64,000 bases of DNA from Heyndrickxia sporothermodurans. GTDB lineage: Bacteria > Bacillota > Bacilli > Bacillales > Bacillaceae_C. Shown here one piece after another: positions 34,954-44,813 of this stretch. The first letter of the stretch is position 1. The number at the start of each line of letters is the position of its first letter. The notes under the pieces are model-generated. The model searched no databases. It was not told where the DNA came from and was given only the letters and a program-made list of their open reading frames with translations. The DNA is taken from positions 1,888,001 to 1,952,000 of the forward strand of contig CP066701.1 of assembly GCA_016756695.1 (NCBI GenBank), given 5' to 3'. A program made the position numbers and the translations under genes.

Positions 34954-35340
34954 GGAGATGGAACGACGAGAGCAGTGGCGAAGTGCTCGAATCAGAGGGA
35001 TGCGGGAAGATGAAACAACGAGAGCAGTGGCGAAGTGCTCGAATCAGAGGGATGCGGGAAGATGAAACAACAAGAGCAGTGCTGAAGTTCCCGAATCAGA
35101 GGGATGCGGGAAGATGAAACAACGAGAGCAGTGGCGAAGTGCTCGAATCAGAGGGATGCGGGAAGATGAAACAACGAGAGCAGTGGCGAAGTGCTCGAAT
35201 CAGAGGGATGCGGGAAGATGAAACAACAAGAGCAGTGGTGAAATGCTCGAATACGGGGGATGCGGAAAGATGGAACAATTAGAGTAGCAGCGAAGTACTC
35301 GAATCCGAAAGATATGAGAAGATCAAAACAAATCTCCCGC
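34954..35340. repeat. Tandem array B, eight copies of a 52-bp unit
   Basis: GAAGATGAAACAAC-type landmarks begin at 34954, 35006, 35058, 35110, 35162, 35214, 35266 and 35318, an exact 52-bp step. The unit continues GAGAGCAGTGGCGAAGTGCT, then CGAATCAGAGGGATGCGG. Middle copies are nearly identical and the outer ones have drifted. The sequence is unrelated to arrays A1/A2 but the period is the same. No ribosome binding site or credible start precedes it. Confidence 0.88.
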
Positions 35341-35366
35341 TCACTCAGATTCAATTTCGCTCTAGA

Positions 35367-35381
35367 AGGTAATGATTATCA
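35367..35381. promoter_or_regulatory. Possible Fur/Zur/PerR-like box
   Basis: AGGTAATGATTATCA matches 13 of 15 positions of the Fur 7-1-7 consensus TGATAATNATTATCA. It lies 69 bp before the dehydrogenase start. Related repressors share this pattern, so the regulator is uncertain. Confidence 0.35.
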
Positions 35382-35449
35382 AAATAAAAAAGGAAAACTC
35401 CAATTGTATCTAGAAGATATGGAGGGATACGACAAATGAGGTGTAAACA

Positions 35450-36418
35450 ATGAAACCAAAAATTTATATAACTCGTAAAATACCAGAAGTGATTTACGAT
35501 CAATTAACTGAGTTTGCGACCGTCCGTATGTGGGAAGAAGAGGAGACTCCAGTACCTAGGGAACTTTTATTACAGGAAGTTCGCGATATCGAAGGGTTGT
35601 TCTGTCTTTTAACAGAAACGATCGATGAAGAAGTGATCCAACAGGCACCAAAGCTAAAAATCATTAGTAATATGGCCGTAGGATTTAATAATATCGATGT
35701 GACATATGCTAATAAACAAGGCGTGATTGTGACGAATACTCCGGGAGTGCTCACAGAAACGACTGCGGATCTTACTTTTGCATTAATGATGGCGACGGCA
35801 AGAAGAATCGTCGAAGCATCCGACTATTTACGTAAAGGTGATTGGAAAACATGGTCACCGATGCAACTAACAGGTAGAGATATTTATGGCGCCACACTAG
35901 GAATTATCGGAATGGGAAGGATTGGACAAGCGCTTGCTAGAAGAGCAAAAGGATTTGGAATGGATATCCTTTACTATAATCGTTCCCGAAAAAATGAAAT
36001 AGAAAAGAAATTAGGGGTTGAATACTGTGAATTTGAATCGCTACTACAACAAGCAGATTTCATCAGTCTTCTACTTCCTTATAGTCCAGAGGTCCATCAC
36101 TTAATAGGCGAAAAAGAATTTAAACAGATGAAAAAGACCGCAATTTTAATTAACACTGCACGGGGTGGAATTGTTGATGAAAGTGCTTTATATCATGCGT
36201 TGAAAAACGGTGAAATATGGGCTGCTGGCTTAGATGTTTTTGAAAAGGAACCGATTGATTTAGATTCACCACTTTTATCATTGCCGAATGTGGTGACCCT
36301 TCCTCATATCGGAAGTGCAAGCGAAGCAACAAGACTAAAAATGGCTGAAATCGCAGCCAATAATATCATTCAAGTGTTAAAGGGCGGCCAGCCAATAACA
36401 CCAGTGAAAATAAAATGA
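35450..36418 (+). CDS. D-2-hydroxyacid dehydrogenase (glyoxylate/hydroxypyruvate reductase type)
   Basis: 322 residues. The NAD(P) site is LGIIGMGRIGQALARRAKGF; catalytic arginine in LINTARGGIVDES, glutamate in DVFEKEP and histidine in VTLPHIGSASEATR. It fits the GyaR/GhrB branch that reduces glyoxylate or hydroxypyruvate. The gene ends 11 bp before the Nudix gene, so the two probably form one transcript. Confidence 0.88.
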   Translation: MKPKIYITRKIPEVIYDQLTEFATVRMWEEEETPVPRELLLQEVRDIEGLFCLLTETIDEEVIQQAPKLKIISNMAVGFNNIDVTYANKQGVIVTNTPGVLTETTADLTFALMMATARRIVEASDYLRKGDWKTWSPMQLTGRDIYGATLGIIGMGRIGQALARRAKGFGMDILYYNRSRKNEIEKKLGVEYCEFESLLQQADFISLLLPYSPEVHHLIGEKEFKQMKKTAILINTARGGIVDESALYHALKNGEIWAAGLDVFEKEPIDLDSPLLSLPNVVTLPHIGSASEATRLKMAEIAANNIIQVLKGGQPITPVKIK

Positions 36419-36429
36419 GAGGTTAGACA

Positions 36430-36897
36430 ATGGGATATATTGAAGAACTACGAAAGCTTGTTGGAACAAGACCATTAAATTTAGTAGGATCTGTCGTTGT
36501 AATGGTGGATGAAAAAGGGAGGATTTTGTTACAGCAAAGGAAGTATCCAAAAGAATCGTGGGGGCTTCCCGGAGGGCTGATGGAGTTAGGAGAATCAGCG
36601 GAAGAAACGGCAAAACGGGAAGTGTATGAGGAAACGAAATTAGTTGTTGATGACTTACAGCTTATTAACGTTTACTCGGGTAAAAACTATTATATGAAGG
36701 CGGCAAATGGTGATGAATTCTACTCTGTAACTGTTGCTTACTATTCAAATACCTTTCATGGGGAAATGCAGGCCGACCAAACAGAAATTAATGATTGCTT
36801 ATTTATAGACCCACATCAATTACCGGAGAAAATTGTCGGAAGTCATCGTGAAATTGTTGAGGATTATTTGTGTTTAATTAAAAACAGGAGTCACTAA
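36430..36897 (+). CDS. Nudix hydrolase
   Basis: 155 residues with a complete Nudix box from about residue 48: GGLMELGESAEETAKREVYE, then ETKLVV, satisfying G-x5-E-x7-REU-x-EE. The GAGAGG site overlaps the end of the dehydrogenase gene. It cleaves a nucleoside diphosphate linked to another group; the substrate is not predictable. Confidence 0.88.
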   Translation: MGYIEELRKLVGTRPLNLVGSVVVMVDEKGRILLQQRKYPKESWGLPGGLMELGESAEETAKREVYEETKLVVDDLQLINVYSGKNYYMKAANGDEFYSVTVAYYSNTFHGEMQADQTEINDCLFIDPHQLPEKIVGSHREIVEDYLCLIKNRSH

Positions 36898-36996
36898 GCC
36901 TCAAGTCTGAACGATTATTCATTCTTAAGTGCATTGTTGGAAGATTGTCCACTCCTATATGATGAATATATAGAAGAGGGGAAAGGACGATATGCA

Positions 36997-37854
36997 ATGA
37001 AAAAATTATTATTATTTTTACTCGTTCTCGTCGGTTTATATTTTATCGGCTCGAGTATAAAAGAGGCATCTTGGTTTCCGTTTGGTAGAGGGGATTCACA
37101 TACTCAATCGATTAAGCAAATTGACTTACTTGATATAAAAGTTGATAGCTCGAATACAACAATTATTCCAGAAGATCGGGAAGATGTTAAAACGGAACTA
37201 GAAGGCAAAGGAAAACTAGATGTTGATCGAAGAGGAGACATTATTCGAATCGAAGTAAAACGGAAATGGTTCCAAAATTTCGGGTTTTGGAACAAAAGCA
37301 AATTGACTGTCCGTGTTCCACAAGAGTATGATCGCGATATGAATGTGACGATCGGATCCGGGAAGTTAACAATGGAAGGTCCTTCAAAAAAAGATCCAAT
37401 GAAGTTGAAAAAAATGAACGTGAATATGGGTTCAGGTAAGTTAGATCTAGAAAACTTAGATGTAAAACAGTATAAACATAATGGCTCATCAGGTATGGCT
37501 AACCTAACTTCTATTTCCACTCAAACAGGGGAAATTAAAATGAGCTCCGGTATTGTCAATGTCGACGGCTATGAAGGAAAACTTGATGCGACGCTATCCT
37601 CTGGTAAATTAAATGTGCAAATGGATAAGCTTGAGGATTCCGTTGATGTTCATGTAAGTTCAGGTTTAGTTAAGCTTGATTTACCTGATAATGCAGATTT
37701 CACCTTGAAAGGAAAAGTAAGCAGTGGAGATATTTCTTGCGATTTCCCACTCGAAAGCCAAGAAGTAGGTAATCATAAAGTGAACGGAAAACATGGTTCA
37801 GGAAAGCATACAATTGATGTTACGGTGTCTAGCGGAAAAGTGAATATTTATTGA
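36997..37854 (+). CDS. DUF4097 family (LiaG-like) surface protein
   Basis: 285 residues. One N-terminal membrane anchor (MKKLLLFLLVLVGLYFIGSS) is followed by a repetitive right-handed beta structure with recurring GSGKL, SSGKL and SSGLV turns (VTIGSGKLTMEG, NMGSGKLDLENL, TLSSGKLNVQMD), the mark of DUF4097. GAGGGGAAAGGA supports ATG 36997 over upstream starts. It probably sits outside the membrane; LiaG of the LiaFSR locus belongs to this group. Function is unknown. Confidence 0.8.
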   Translation: MKKLLLFLLVLVGLYFIGSSIKEASWFPFGRGDSHTQSIKQIDLLDIKVDSSNTTIIPEDREDVKTELEGKGKLDVDRRGDIIRIEVKRKWFQNFGFWNKSKLTVRVPQEYDRDMNVTIGSGKLTMEGPSKKDPMKLKKMNVNMGSGKLDLENLDVKQYKHNGSSGMANLTSISTQTGEIKMSSGIVNVDGYEGKLDATLSSGKLNVQMDKLEDSVDVHVSSGLVKLDLPDNADFTLKGKVSSGDISCDFPLESQEVGNHKVNGKHGSGKHTIDVTVSSGKVNIY

Positions 37855-37868
37855 TAATTAATGATTGA

Positions 37869-37905
37869 AAAGGCTGGTATCAAACTTGATACCAGCCTTC
37901 CTTTT
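37869..37905. terminator. Strong hairpin between convergent genes
   Basis: AAGGCTGGTATCAA pairs perfectly with TTGATACCAGCCTT around a 2-nt loop. The plus side ends TCCTTTT, and the minus side could serve the MFS gene that ends at 37909. Confidence 0.85.
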
Positions 37906-37908
37906 AAC

Positions 37909-39375
37909 TTATCCTCTTTCTTCTGCTTTTAATTTTGGAGATAAAAATGCAACAAAGAAGCCTAATAAGGCAATCACCATCATTGCAATAAATAGATGGT
38001 GCAGACCAAACACGAGAATTTCCCTTAAAGAAGATCGTGCTTCTTCAGGCAGCTTCTGTGCCAAGTTAGGATTAATCAATTGATTAAGACTATCTGTTTT
38101 TAAATGGGATTGTGCGGTTTTTGTTACCACGGTCGAATTAAAGTAAGTTCCAAGTATGGCCACCCCGACGGATTGTCCTAATGTACGGAAAAACGTATTA
38201 GATGCGGTAGCCGCTCCGCGCATCGACCAATCAACTGCAGACTGAGAGCTAACCATCGTTATCGTCATAACCATTCCGAAGCCAACCCCGATTAAAGCAG
38301 CTAATAAATAGAAAAATAGCTCAGGCGTATTAATCGAGAAAAACATTAACCAAATCGCTGAAATAACGATAATTCCCATACCGACTGCAACGGTTACACG
38401 TTCACCTTGACGCAGCAACATTCGCCCGCCGAGAAATGAACCAATCATCCATGTAAGAGACATTGGAGCCAGCATTAATCCTGAAATAGTAGCTCCGTGG
38501 CCAATGACCCCTTGAACCCACATCGGAAAATAAACGGTTATACCAATTAATATACAACTTGCGAGAAAACCAACCGCATTAGCGACCGAGATGGCCCTTA
38601 AACGAAATAGCTGTAATGGAATCATCGGTTCTTTTGCTTTCGATTCAATGAAAACGAATAATATAAGTAAGATAATTGCACTTATAAGCAAAAGAATAAT
38701 CGATGGAGACGTCCAGTTATGCGTATCGCCGCCGCGTTGTAAAGCATAAAGTAAGGCAAGCATACCTATCGAAAAAGTAATCGCACCGGCAAAGTCGATT
38801 TTTTTCTTTGTTTTTTCGATATTTTCCTTCAAAGAAAAGCCAACCATCAGCATCGCAGCAATTCCGAATGGAACATTAATATAGAATATCCAATGCCATG
38901 AGAGCTGATCGACGAAAAAACCACCGACAAGTGGACCGATAACACCGGCAATTCCCCAAGCGGCCCCCATAAACCCTAGTACCTTTGCTCGTTTTTCATA
39001 TGGATAGATATCCCCGATAATCGTAGTTGTGACAGGCATAATGGCACCAGCACCAATCCCTTGGATCGCACGATAAATAATTAATTGCTCCATCGTTTGT
39101 GAAAGTCCACAAAGTGCAGAGCCAATAAGGAAAATAATTGTACCAAGTGTAAAAATAAATTTTCTGCCGTATAAATCAGAAAGCTTTCCAAAAATCGGAA
39201 CCGTTACAGCAGAAGTAAGTAAATATATTGCAAAAACCCAATTCATTAATTCGATCCCTTTTAAATCACTAACAATTGTCGGCATCGCAGTACTAACGAT
39301 AGTTCCTTCAATGGCTGTCAAAAAGGTTGCAACAAAAAGGGCGATCGTTACTGTTCGTTTATTTGTTTTCTTCAT
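37909..39375 (-). CDS. DHA2-type MFS drug exporter
   Basis: 488 residues and about 14 membrane helices. Motif D1 is [20 protein letters not shown], motif A is [16 protein letters not shown], motif B is [18 protein letters not shown], and motif C is [20 protein letters not shown]. This is the EmrB/QacA pattern of proton-driven multidrug efflux. A promoter and a GGAGGACAG site precede it. No adjacent regulator is visible. Substrates are unknown. Confidence 0.9.
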   Translation of the reverse strand: MKKTNKRTVTIALFVATFLTAIEGTIVSTAMPTIVSDLKGIELMNWVFAIYLLTSAVTVPIFGKLSDLYGRKFIFTLGTIIFLIGSALCGLSQTMEQLIIYRAIQGIGAGAIMPVTTTIIGDIYPYEKRAKVLGFMGAAWGIAGVIGPLVGGFFVDQLSWHWIFYINVPFGIAAMLMVGFSLKENIEKTKKKIDFAGAITFSIGMLALLYALQRGGDTHNWTSPSIILLLISAIILLILFVFIESKAKEPMIPLQLFRLRAISVANAVGFLASCILIGITVYFPMWVQGVIGHGATISGLMLAPMSLTWMIGSFLGGRMLLRQGERVTVAVGMGIIVISAIWLMFFSINTPELFFYLLAALIGVGFGMVMTITMVSSQSAVDWSMRGAATASNTFFRTLGQSVGVAILGTYFNSTVVTKTAQSHLKTDSLNQLINPNLAQKLPEEARSSLREILVFGLHHLFIAMMVIALLGFFVAFLSPKLKAEERG

Positions 39376-39408
39376 TCCTGTCCTCCATTTTTTTATTGCT
39401 ACTGACTA

Positions 39409-39437
39409 GTATCATTCGAGACCTTCTATTTTGTCAA
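39409..39437 (-). promoter_or_regulatory. SigA-type promoter of the MFS gene
   Basis: On the minus strand TTGACA (39437-39432) and TGATAC (39414-39409) are 17 bp apart, about 35 bp from the start codon. Confidence 0.6.
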
Positions 39438-40005
39438 TTAAATCGTACAAGTATACGAAAGAAGTCATTATAGAATACCAATTGCATGTCAAAAGAAGGA
39501 TACTCATTTATAAAACAGCCTCAAAAGTAGTTCGTATTTCCAAAGCATAAACCCCTTTGCTATCAACCACAAGGACTTTCGGATTAATTCAGACAATGAA
39601 TAATAATTCATAATTATTCCTACTAGGTTGTTGTATATATTTTTTTGGGGGTTGAAATGGAATTTTTTTAACATAGTAAGGAGTCCCTATATGATTTTTT
39701 AATTGGAGGGTTATTTTGCCAATATTTTCGCTGTGTAACAAAAAATACACTCCTAGTAATATTTAGTACTTTTGCCCCTGCTTAATAATTTCCATTCCTA
39801 CGAAATGACTAAATTCTGAAAATTCAGACCTTAGTCGACAAATTTAGACAATTTTTTTAAAACCTAAGCGATATATTTAAGTTGACAACTAAGAACCTTC
39901 ACCAAGAAAGTCTAGAGAAAGGAGGATTAGGTTGTCATTTCTATTGTCAAAAGCTTTTTTCAGGAACGAAAAGAGCGAATTATTTTGAAGGGGAGGAAAA
40001 AAAGA
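39438..40005. other. Long leader and regulatory gap before bpr
   Basis: No supported gene. Two symmetric sites stand out: GAATAAT...ATTATTC at 39598-39619 and TTCTGAA-AA-TTCAGA near 39813-39828. Either may be a regulator site for bpr, but no known consensus fits. The AAGGGGAGG ribosome binding site of bpr ends at 39996. Confidence 0.4.
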
Positions 40006-43000
40006 ATGCCGAGAAAGAAAAAGGTTGTGAAGGCAGCAAGTGTATTGGCCACAGTGTTAATGTCAGTTTCGCTTTTAACACCAAGCTTTGCGAATGCTGC
40101 ATCATTGTCAGTCACGAAAAAGCCGCACACATCGGTCCTGGATTCGAATGTAACGAAGTCGAAAATTAGTGATACGCTTCTTAAGAAGTTCAAAACAGCC
40201 GATGAAAAGGTAACCTTTTTAATCAAATTTAAGGAGCAAGCGGATACGGCTAAAGTTGCCAAAAAAGCGGCAACCAATGCCAAAAAGGCGAAGCTGTCAG
40301 CGATTAAAACGAAGCTTGCCAAACGATCTGCGGTTGTCTCTGAATTAAGAGCGACTGCGTTAGAAACGCAAGACGATGTGATTAAGTATTTAAAAAAGGA
40401 AAAGAAAAACGGCAATGTAAAGAATTTTGAATCCTTCTATATTGTCAATGGGATGGCAATAACAGCTACGAAGGAAGTCATGCAAAAGCTTGCTGGCTTT
40501 GAAGCCGTAGCAAAAGTCCTTCCTAATGAAACACGTCAACTTTATAAAACAGGTGTAGCTACACCGAATAAACAAGATCAAAAAACGGAAAAAAGTGCAA
40601 AAACGGCTGATAAGAAAGCTGGCACTAACAATATTGAATGGAATATTGATCGCGTAGGTGCACCGCAAGTTTGGGATATGGGGATTGATGGATCAGGAAC
40701 GGTCATCGCCAATATCGATACAGGTGTACAATGGGATCACCCAGCATTAAAAGAAAAATATCGTGGTTATAATGCAGCTAATCCTAATAGCCCTAATCAT
40801 GAAATGAACTGGTTTGATGCAACAGCTGGCCGATCCGCTCCATATGATGATCAAGGACATGGTACACATACAATGGGAACAATGGTCGGTTCTGAGCCTA
40901 ATGGGGCGAACCAAATTGGTGTAGCTCCTGGAGCAAAGTGGATTGCGGTAAAAGCGTTCACAGCTACGGGTGGCACAGACGCAGATCTACTAGAAGCTGC
41001 TGAATGGATTCTTGCTCCAAAGGATGCACAAGGGAATCCACATCCTGAAATGGCGCCAGATGTTGTCAATAACTCATGGGGCGGCGGCCGTGGAATTGAT
41101 GAATGGTATCGCGAAATGGTTCAAAACTGGCGAGCAGCGGAAATTTTCCCAGAATTCTCTGCGGGGAACACAGACATATTTGAACCTGGTGGACCAGGAT
41201 CAATCGCAAATCCAGCAAACTATCCTGAAAGCTTTGCGACTGGTGCAACAGATATCAACAATAAATTAGGAAGCTTCTCCTTACAAGGTCCTTCTCCATA
41301 TGGTGAAATAAAGCCTGATATTGCTGCACCTGGAGTAAATATTCGTTCTTCTGTACCTGGAGGCGTGTATGAAGGCGGTTGGAATGGAACTTCGATGGCT
41401 GGACCGCATGTATCAGCTGTAGTTGCGTTGTTACGGCAAGTAAACTCATCATTGACAGTTGATCAAATTGAAGAAATTTTAATGAACACTGCAACGCCTT
41501 TAACAGATACCACTTTCCCTGAAAGTCCAAACAATGGCTATGGACACGGATTAGTGAATGCATTTGATGCAGTTTCATCCATTATGAATGGTCTAGGAAA
41601 AGTGAAAGGTCAAGTAACGAAAGACGGGGATGACAATGAAGCTCCAACTTTCGAACATAGTGCACCAACTGAAACATATGCAGGAATGGATTTACCTTTA
41701 ACAGTCCAAGTAAGTGATAATATTAGCGTATCTTCAGTTACTTTGGAATATAAAGAAGGAAATGAATGGAAGAGCATTGATGCACAAAGAAAATCAGGTG
41801 ATTTTAAATCTGGAGAATATTCCGCGAAGATTCCTGGGGATAAAATTGCTACTCCTTCTTTAACGTATCGTTGGAAAATGAATGACTTTGGTAATAATGA
41901 AGTGACAAGTAATGAATACAGTGTAGAAGTGAAACCTGGAATCACTGTTGGCTATTCTCAAGACTTTGAATCTACACCAACGGGCTGGAGCTCTTTTGGA
42001 ACAAAAGATTCATGGCAATGGGGTGTACCAACTTCCGGACCAAGAAGTGCTGCCTCCGGTGAAAAGGTTTATGCGACAAACCTTGCTGGAAACTATGATA
42101 ACAGTGCAAACATGACGTTGGTAATGCCGCCAATCGATCTTCCGGAAGGTAATTCATACCTTCAATTTAAAAACTGGTATGAGCTAGAAACTCGTTATGA
42201 TTTCGCTCATGTATTTGTTTCAACAGATAGGGAAAATTGGACACAGCTTCTACGTTTAAATGGAACAACAACTGCATGGACAGATCAAGAAGTAGATCTA
42301 TCTGCTTACGCAGGTCAACGAATCTACATTGGCTTCAACGTAACTACGGATGGAAGTGTACAAAAACAAGGTTGGTATATTGATGATGTGAAGCTTTCCG
42401 CTAATTCGATTAGCAGTAAAACTTCCAAAGGCAACATGAATCTTGGAGTCGAAAAAGGCGATGACAAGGATTCTATGAAAAAAGAAAAGGTAAATCCAGC
42501 TTCAATTAAGCCAGAATTACCTAAAAAGGATGCCCCTCCGGCGAAAGAGGAACAAGTTAATCCTACACTATTACCGATGAATGCTCAAGTAAGTGTAGTA
42601 GAAACTGGACGTTCAGTAACAACAAATCCAGCTAACGGCGAATATGAAATGACACATGCAGCTGGCGACTATACTATACAAGCAGATGCATATGGATTCC
42701 GTTCTAAGCAACAACGTGTAACGATTGAAAATGATGGGGTAGCAACAGCTAACTTTGTTTTAGATGAGCTGCCAAAAGGAAATATTAGTGGTACGGTGAA
42801 AAACAAATCGACTGGGGAGCCTTTACAAGGTGCAACGGTTCTACTTGTTGAAGACGCTGCGGTGACACCGGTACAAACGGATGCGAATGGACACTATGAA
42901 TTAACTGCTTATGAAGGCACATATACGTTGAAAATCATTGCACCATTCTATCATGGCCAAGAAAAACAAGTAACGGTAGAAGGTGGAGAAACAGCAAACG

Positions 43001-44349
43001 TTAATATTGATTTAGTTCCAATCATTACTTACCCTGGCGGAGAAATTGGTTATGACGATGGTACAGCTGAAAATGCGCGTGCATTCTATGATGCGGGTAA
43101 TGGCTGGGCAGTGAAAATGTCACTACCTGAAGGTAAAAAGACGGCAATTGTTACAGCTGGAGTGTTCCGTTTCTGGGATACTGAATGGCCTGTACCAGGT
43201 GGAACAGAGTTCAAAGTAGAAGTTTGGGATGCAACAGGAACTAATGGCGCACCAGGTAAGAAGATTGCTGGTCCAATCAATGCGACTGCACTTCGTAATG
43301 GTGAGTGGACAGTTGTTGATTTATCTGGAGAAGGAATCTCAGTAAATGGTGACTTCTACATGGTTTACATTCAAAGTAAAATTAACACTGCTTCTCCAGG
43401 CTTAGCAACAGATGAAAGCAGTCCAAATGCAAAACGCAGCTGGCAATACGTAGGCGGAGCATGGAGTCAATCTCCTGCAGATGAAGGAAACTATATGATT
43501 CGTGCCCGTGTAAGCTATGAAGTGGACGTACCAGCAATCACTTCACCTAAAGATGGTTCATTTACAAATGAAGGAACAGTAACTGTAGAAGGAACTGCTT
43601 CACCTTCAACAAATGTACACATCTTAAACAATGGTGAAGAGGTGAAAACTGTTCAAGCAACAGATAAAGGAACATTCTCTGCAGATGTGGCTCTAACTGA
43701 AGGAGAAAATGTCCTAACAGCGAAAGCTTCTGTGGAATCTGGTTCAACAGAACCGTCCGCACCAGTTAAAGTGGTGTATGACAAAACAAAACCGAATTTG
43801 ATAATCGATAGTCCGAAAAATGATTCTAAGACAAATAAGGAAACAGTAACTGTTGAAGGTAAGGTCAGCGACGCCAATCTTGATTGGGTTAAAGTTGACG
43901 GTCAAAAAGCTACTGTAACCGATGGTAAATATTCAAAACGTGTGATGCTTGAAAATGGCGAAAACGTCATTAAAGTCGTTGCTCAAGACAAAGCGGGCAA
44001 TAAAGTAACGAAGAAGGTAACCGTACATGCACAGTATGATGCACCTGCAATCGAAAATCTATTGCCAGATGCTGACAAGAATTTGAAGAAAGGTGATTCA
44101 ATCAAAATCGAATTTGATAGTGCACCGGGATTAAAAGCAACATTCGCTATTCACATGCCTTTAACAAACGTTTCCAGTGATAATGCAACGGAATTGCCAA
44201 TGATGGAAACATCATCTGGTCATTATGTTGGCTACTGGACCGTACCAAATGGCACAAAAGCAGATGGAGCGGTAGTCGAAGTAAAAGTAAAAGACGATTA
44301 TGGCAATGTAGGAACAAAACTGGCGAGCGGTAAGCTTTATATTAAGTAA
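40006..44349 (+). CDS. bpr: Bacillopeptidase F, secreted subtilisin-like serine protease
   Basis: 1447 residues; ATG 40006 is set by AAGGGGAGG. A signal peptide (to about 30, SFANAAS) and an I9-type propeptide reach about 185. The S8 catalytic triad is aspartate in VIANIDTGVQWDHPALK, histidine in DDQGHGTHTMGTMVGS and serine in NGTSMAGPHVSAVV. Then come an immune-inhibitor-A-like beta domain, carboxypeptidase regulatory-like repeats (GNISGTVKNKSTGEPLQGAT), and two C-terminal Ig-like repeats. Colinear with B. subtilis Bpr (1433 residues). It is exported and self-processed; a minor extracellular protease of stationary phase. Confidence 0.96.
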   Translation: MPRKKKVVKAASVLATVLMSVSLLTPSFANAASLSVTKKPHTSVLDSNVTKSKISDTLLKKFKTADEKVTFLIKFKEQADTAKVAKKAATNAKKAKLSAIKTKLAKRSAVVSELRATALETQDDVIKYLKKEKKNGNVKNFESFYIVNGMAITATKEVMQKLAGFEAVAKVLPNETRQLYKTGVATPNKQDQKTEKSAKTADKKAGTNNIEWNIDRVGAPQVWDMGIDGSGTVIANIDTGVQWDHPALKEKYRGYNAANPNSPNHEMNWFDATAGRSAPYDDQGHGTHTMGTMVGSEPNGANQIGVAPGAKWIAVKAFTATGGTDADLLEAAEWILAPKDAQGNPHPEMAPDVVNNSWGGGRGIDEWYREMVQNWRAAEIFPEFSAGNTDIFEPGGPGSIANPANYPESFATGATDINNKLGSFSLQGPSPYGEIKPDIAAPGVNIRSSVPGGVYEGGWNGTSMAGPHVSAVVALLRQVNSSLTVDQIEEILMNTATPLTDTTFPESPNNGYGHGLVNAFDAVSSIMNGLGKVKGQVTKDGDDNEAPTFEHSAPTETYAGMDLPLTVQVSDNISVSSVTLEYKEGNEWKSIDAQRKSGDFKSGEYSAKIPGDKIATPSLTYRWKMNDFGNNEVTSNEYSVEVKPGITVGYSQDFESTPTGWSSFGTKDSWQWGVPTSGPRSAASGEKVYATNLAGNYDNSANMTLVMPPIDLPEGNSYLQFKNWYELETRYDFAHVFVSTDRENWTQLLRLNGTTTAWTDQEVDLSAYAGQRIYIGFNVTTDGSVQKQGWYIDDVKLSANSISSKTSKGNMNLGVEKGDDKDSMKKEKVNPASIKPELPKKDAPPAKEEQVNPTLLPMNAQVSVVETGRSVTTNPANGEYEMTHAAGDYTIQADAYGFRSKQQRVTIENDGVATANFVLDELPKGNISGTVKNKSTGEPLQGATVLLVEDAAVTPVQTDANGHYELTAYEGTYTLKIIAPFYHGQEKQVTVEGGETANVNIDLVPIITYPGGEIGYDDGTAENARAFYDAGNGWAVKMSLPEGKKTAIVTAGVFRFWDTEWPVPGGTEFKVEVWDATGTNGAPGKKIAGPINATALRNGEWTVVDLSGEGISVNGDFYMVYIQSKINTASPGLATDESSPNAKRSWQYVGGAWSQSPADEGNYMIRARVSYEVDVPAITSPKDGSFTNEGTVTVEGTASPSTNVHILNNGEEVKTVQATDKGTFSADVALTEGENVLTAKASVESGSTEPSAPVKVVYDKTKPNLIIDSPKNDSKTNKETVTVEGKVSDANLDWVKVDGQKATVTDGKYSKRVMLENGENVIKVVAQDKAGNKVTKKVTVHAQYDAPAIENLLPDADKNLKKGDSIKIEFDSAPGLKATFAIHMPLTNVSSDNATELPMMETSSGHYVGYWTVPNGTKADGAVVEVKVKDDYGNVGTKLASGKLYIK

Positions 44350-44387
44350 TCTAATCCGAGTCCCCCCTGACTCGAAAATAGATGTTG

Positions 44388-44423
44388 CCTAGCAAGGAAA
44401 ACCCCCCCTTGCTAGGTTTTTTG
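44388..44423 (+). terminator. Terminator after bpr
   Basis: A perfect 10-bp CCTAGCAAGG/CCTTGCTAGG stem, then TTTTTTG. Confidence 0.9.
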
Positions 44424-44451
44424 TTTTTCTATAAGGATTTTCTTTTCTTTA

Positions 44452-44480
44452 TTGTTATCTACATATTGATGTGGTAATAT
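44452..44480 (+). promoter_or_regulatory. SigA-type promoter of the hflX leader
   Basis: TTGTTA (44452-44457), a 17-bp spacer and TAATAT (44475-44480), about 30 bp ahead of the leader ORF. Confidence 0.6.
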
Positions 44481-44512
44481 TAAGATAACTTTTTTAGAAC
44501 GGAGGGGTAGCC

Positions 44513-44554
44513 TTGAAGTTTGTAAGAATCCGATTTAAGGCTTTGTGCCGCTAA
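44513..44554 (+). CDS. Leader peptide of hflX, 13 aa
   Basis: TTG 44513 stands 5 bp after the strong site GGAGGGG and encodes MKFVRIRFKALCR before TAA. It is highly basic, as attenuation peptides often are. Codons 5-8 form one arm of the leader closing stem and the last codon begins the next stem. Confidence 0.65.
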   Translation: MKFVRIRFKALCR

Positions 44555-44650
44555 TTAAATAGCGCAAGACTCTGCTAATCCTGTGCAGAGTAATCGGATT
44601 GGTCTGCCTACTTTTAGGAACCCTATTTTATTGAAACATTTATAGTATAA

Positions 44651-44682
44651 AGAGGGAGGAACGATTCTGCCCTCTTTTTTTG
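44651..44682 (+). terminator. First attenuator terminator before hflX
   Basis: AGAGGG (44651-44656) pairs with CCCTCT (44670-44675), followed by an unbroken run of T. It lies about 130 bp upstream of the hflX start codon, so most transcripts should stop here unless antiterminated. Confidence 0.7.
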
Positions 44683-44704
44683 TTGTCTTTTTTTGGAACT
44701 GCTT

Positions 44705-44728
44705 ATAAGGGTGCTCCCTTATTTTTGG
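44705..44728 (+). terminator. Second, smaller terminator-like hairpin before hflX
   Basis: A perfect ATAAGGG/CCCTTAT stem with a 4-nt loop, followed by TTTT. Confidence 0.5.
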
Positions 44729-44813
44729 GGAATTATATACATTATCCGATACTCAGGTGCGTGCAGCGAGCAGATTTGTAAGTTTATTTTTAGAAAATGG
44801 AGGGAGCAATTTT

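Larger units (their letters stand above)
44481..44730 (+). ncRNA. Structured leader of hflX, candidate ribosome-mediated attenuator
   Basis: The leader holds a short ORF (44513-44554), then nested perfect stems: AATCCGATT (44527-44535) with AATCGGATT (44592-44600), CGCTA (44549-44553) with TAGCG (44560-44564), and ACTCTGC (44569-44575) with GCAGAGT (44585-44591). Together they form a three-way junction. Two intrinsic terminators follow before hflX. The closing stem lies inside the short ORF, so a translating or stalled ribosome would open it. Listeria hflXr is known to be controlled by antibiotic-dependent attenuation; the mechanism here is inferred. Confidence 0.7.

Noticed and set aside
34914-35117. 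Open frame through array B (MCDLVCFFLSQDTG...)
   Set aside because: It begins inside the megL terminator and is an effect of the repeat composition.
35367-35381. Firm Fur box controlling the hydroxyacid dehydrogenase
   Set aside because: Two mismatches and no iron-related gene nearby; kept only as a low-confidence site.
39882-40169. Open frame across the bpr start region
   Set aside because: It overlaps the bpr signal sequence in another frame and has no ribosome binding site; the bpr start at 40006 is well supported.
40390-44000. Several minus-strand open frames of 60-110 codons opposite bpr
   Set aside because: They are shadows of the bpr reading frame with no starts or motifs of their own.
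44481-44640. T-box or known metabolite riboswitch before hflX
   Set aside because: There is no T-box motif, specifier loop or recognisable aptamer core; the short ORF with overlapping stem fits translation-coupled attenuation better.
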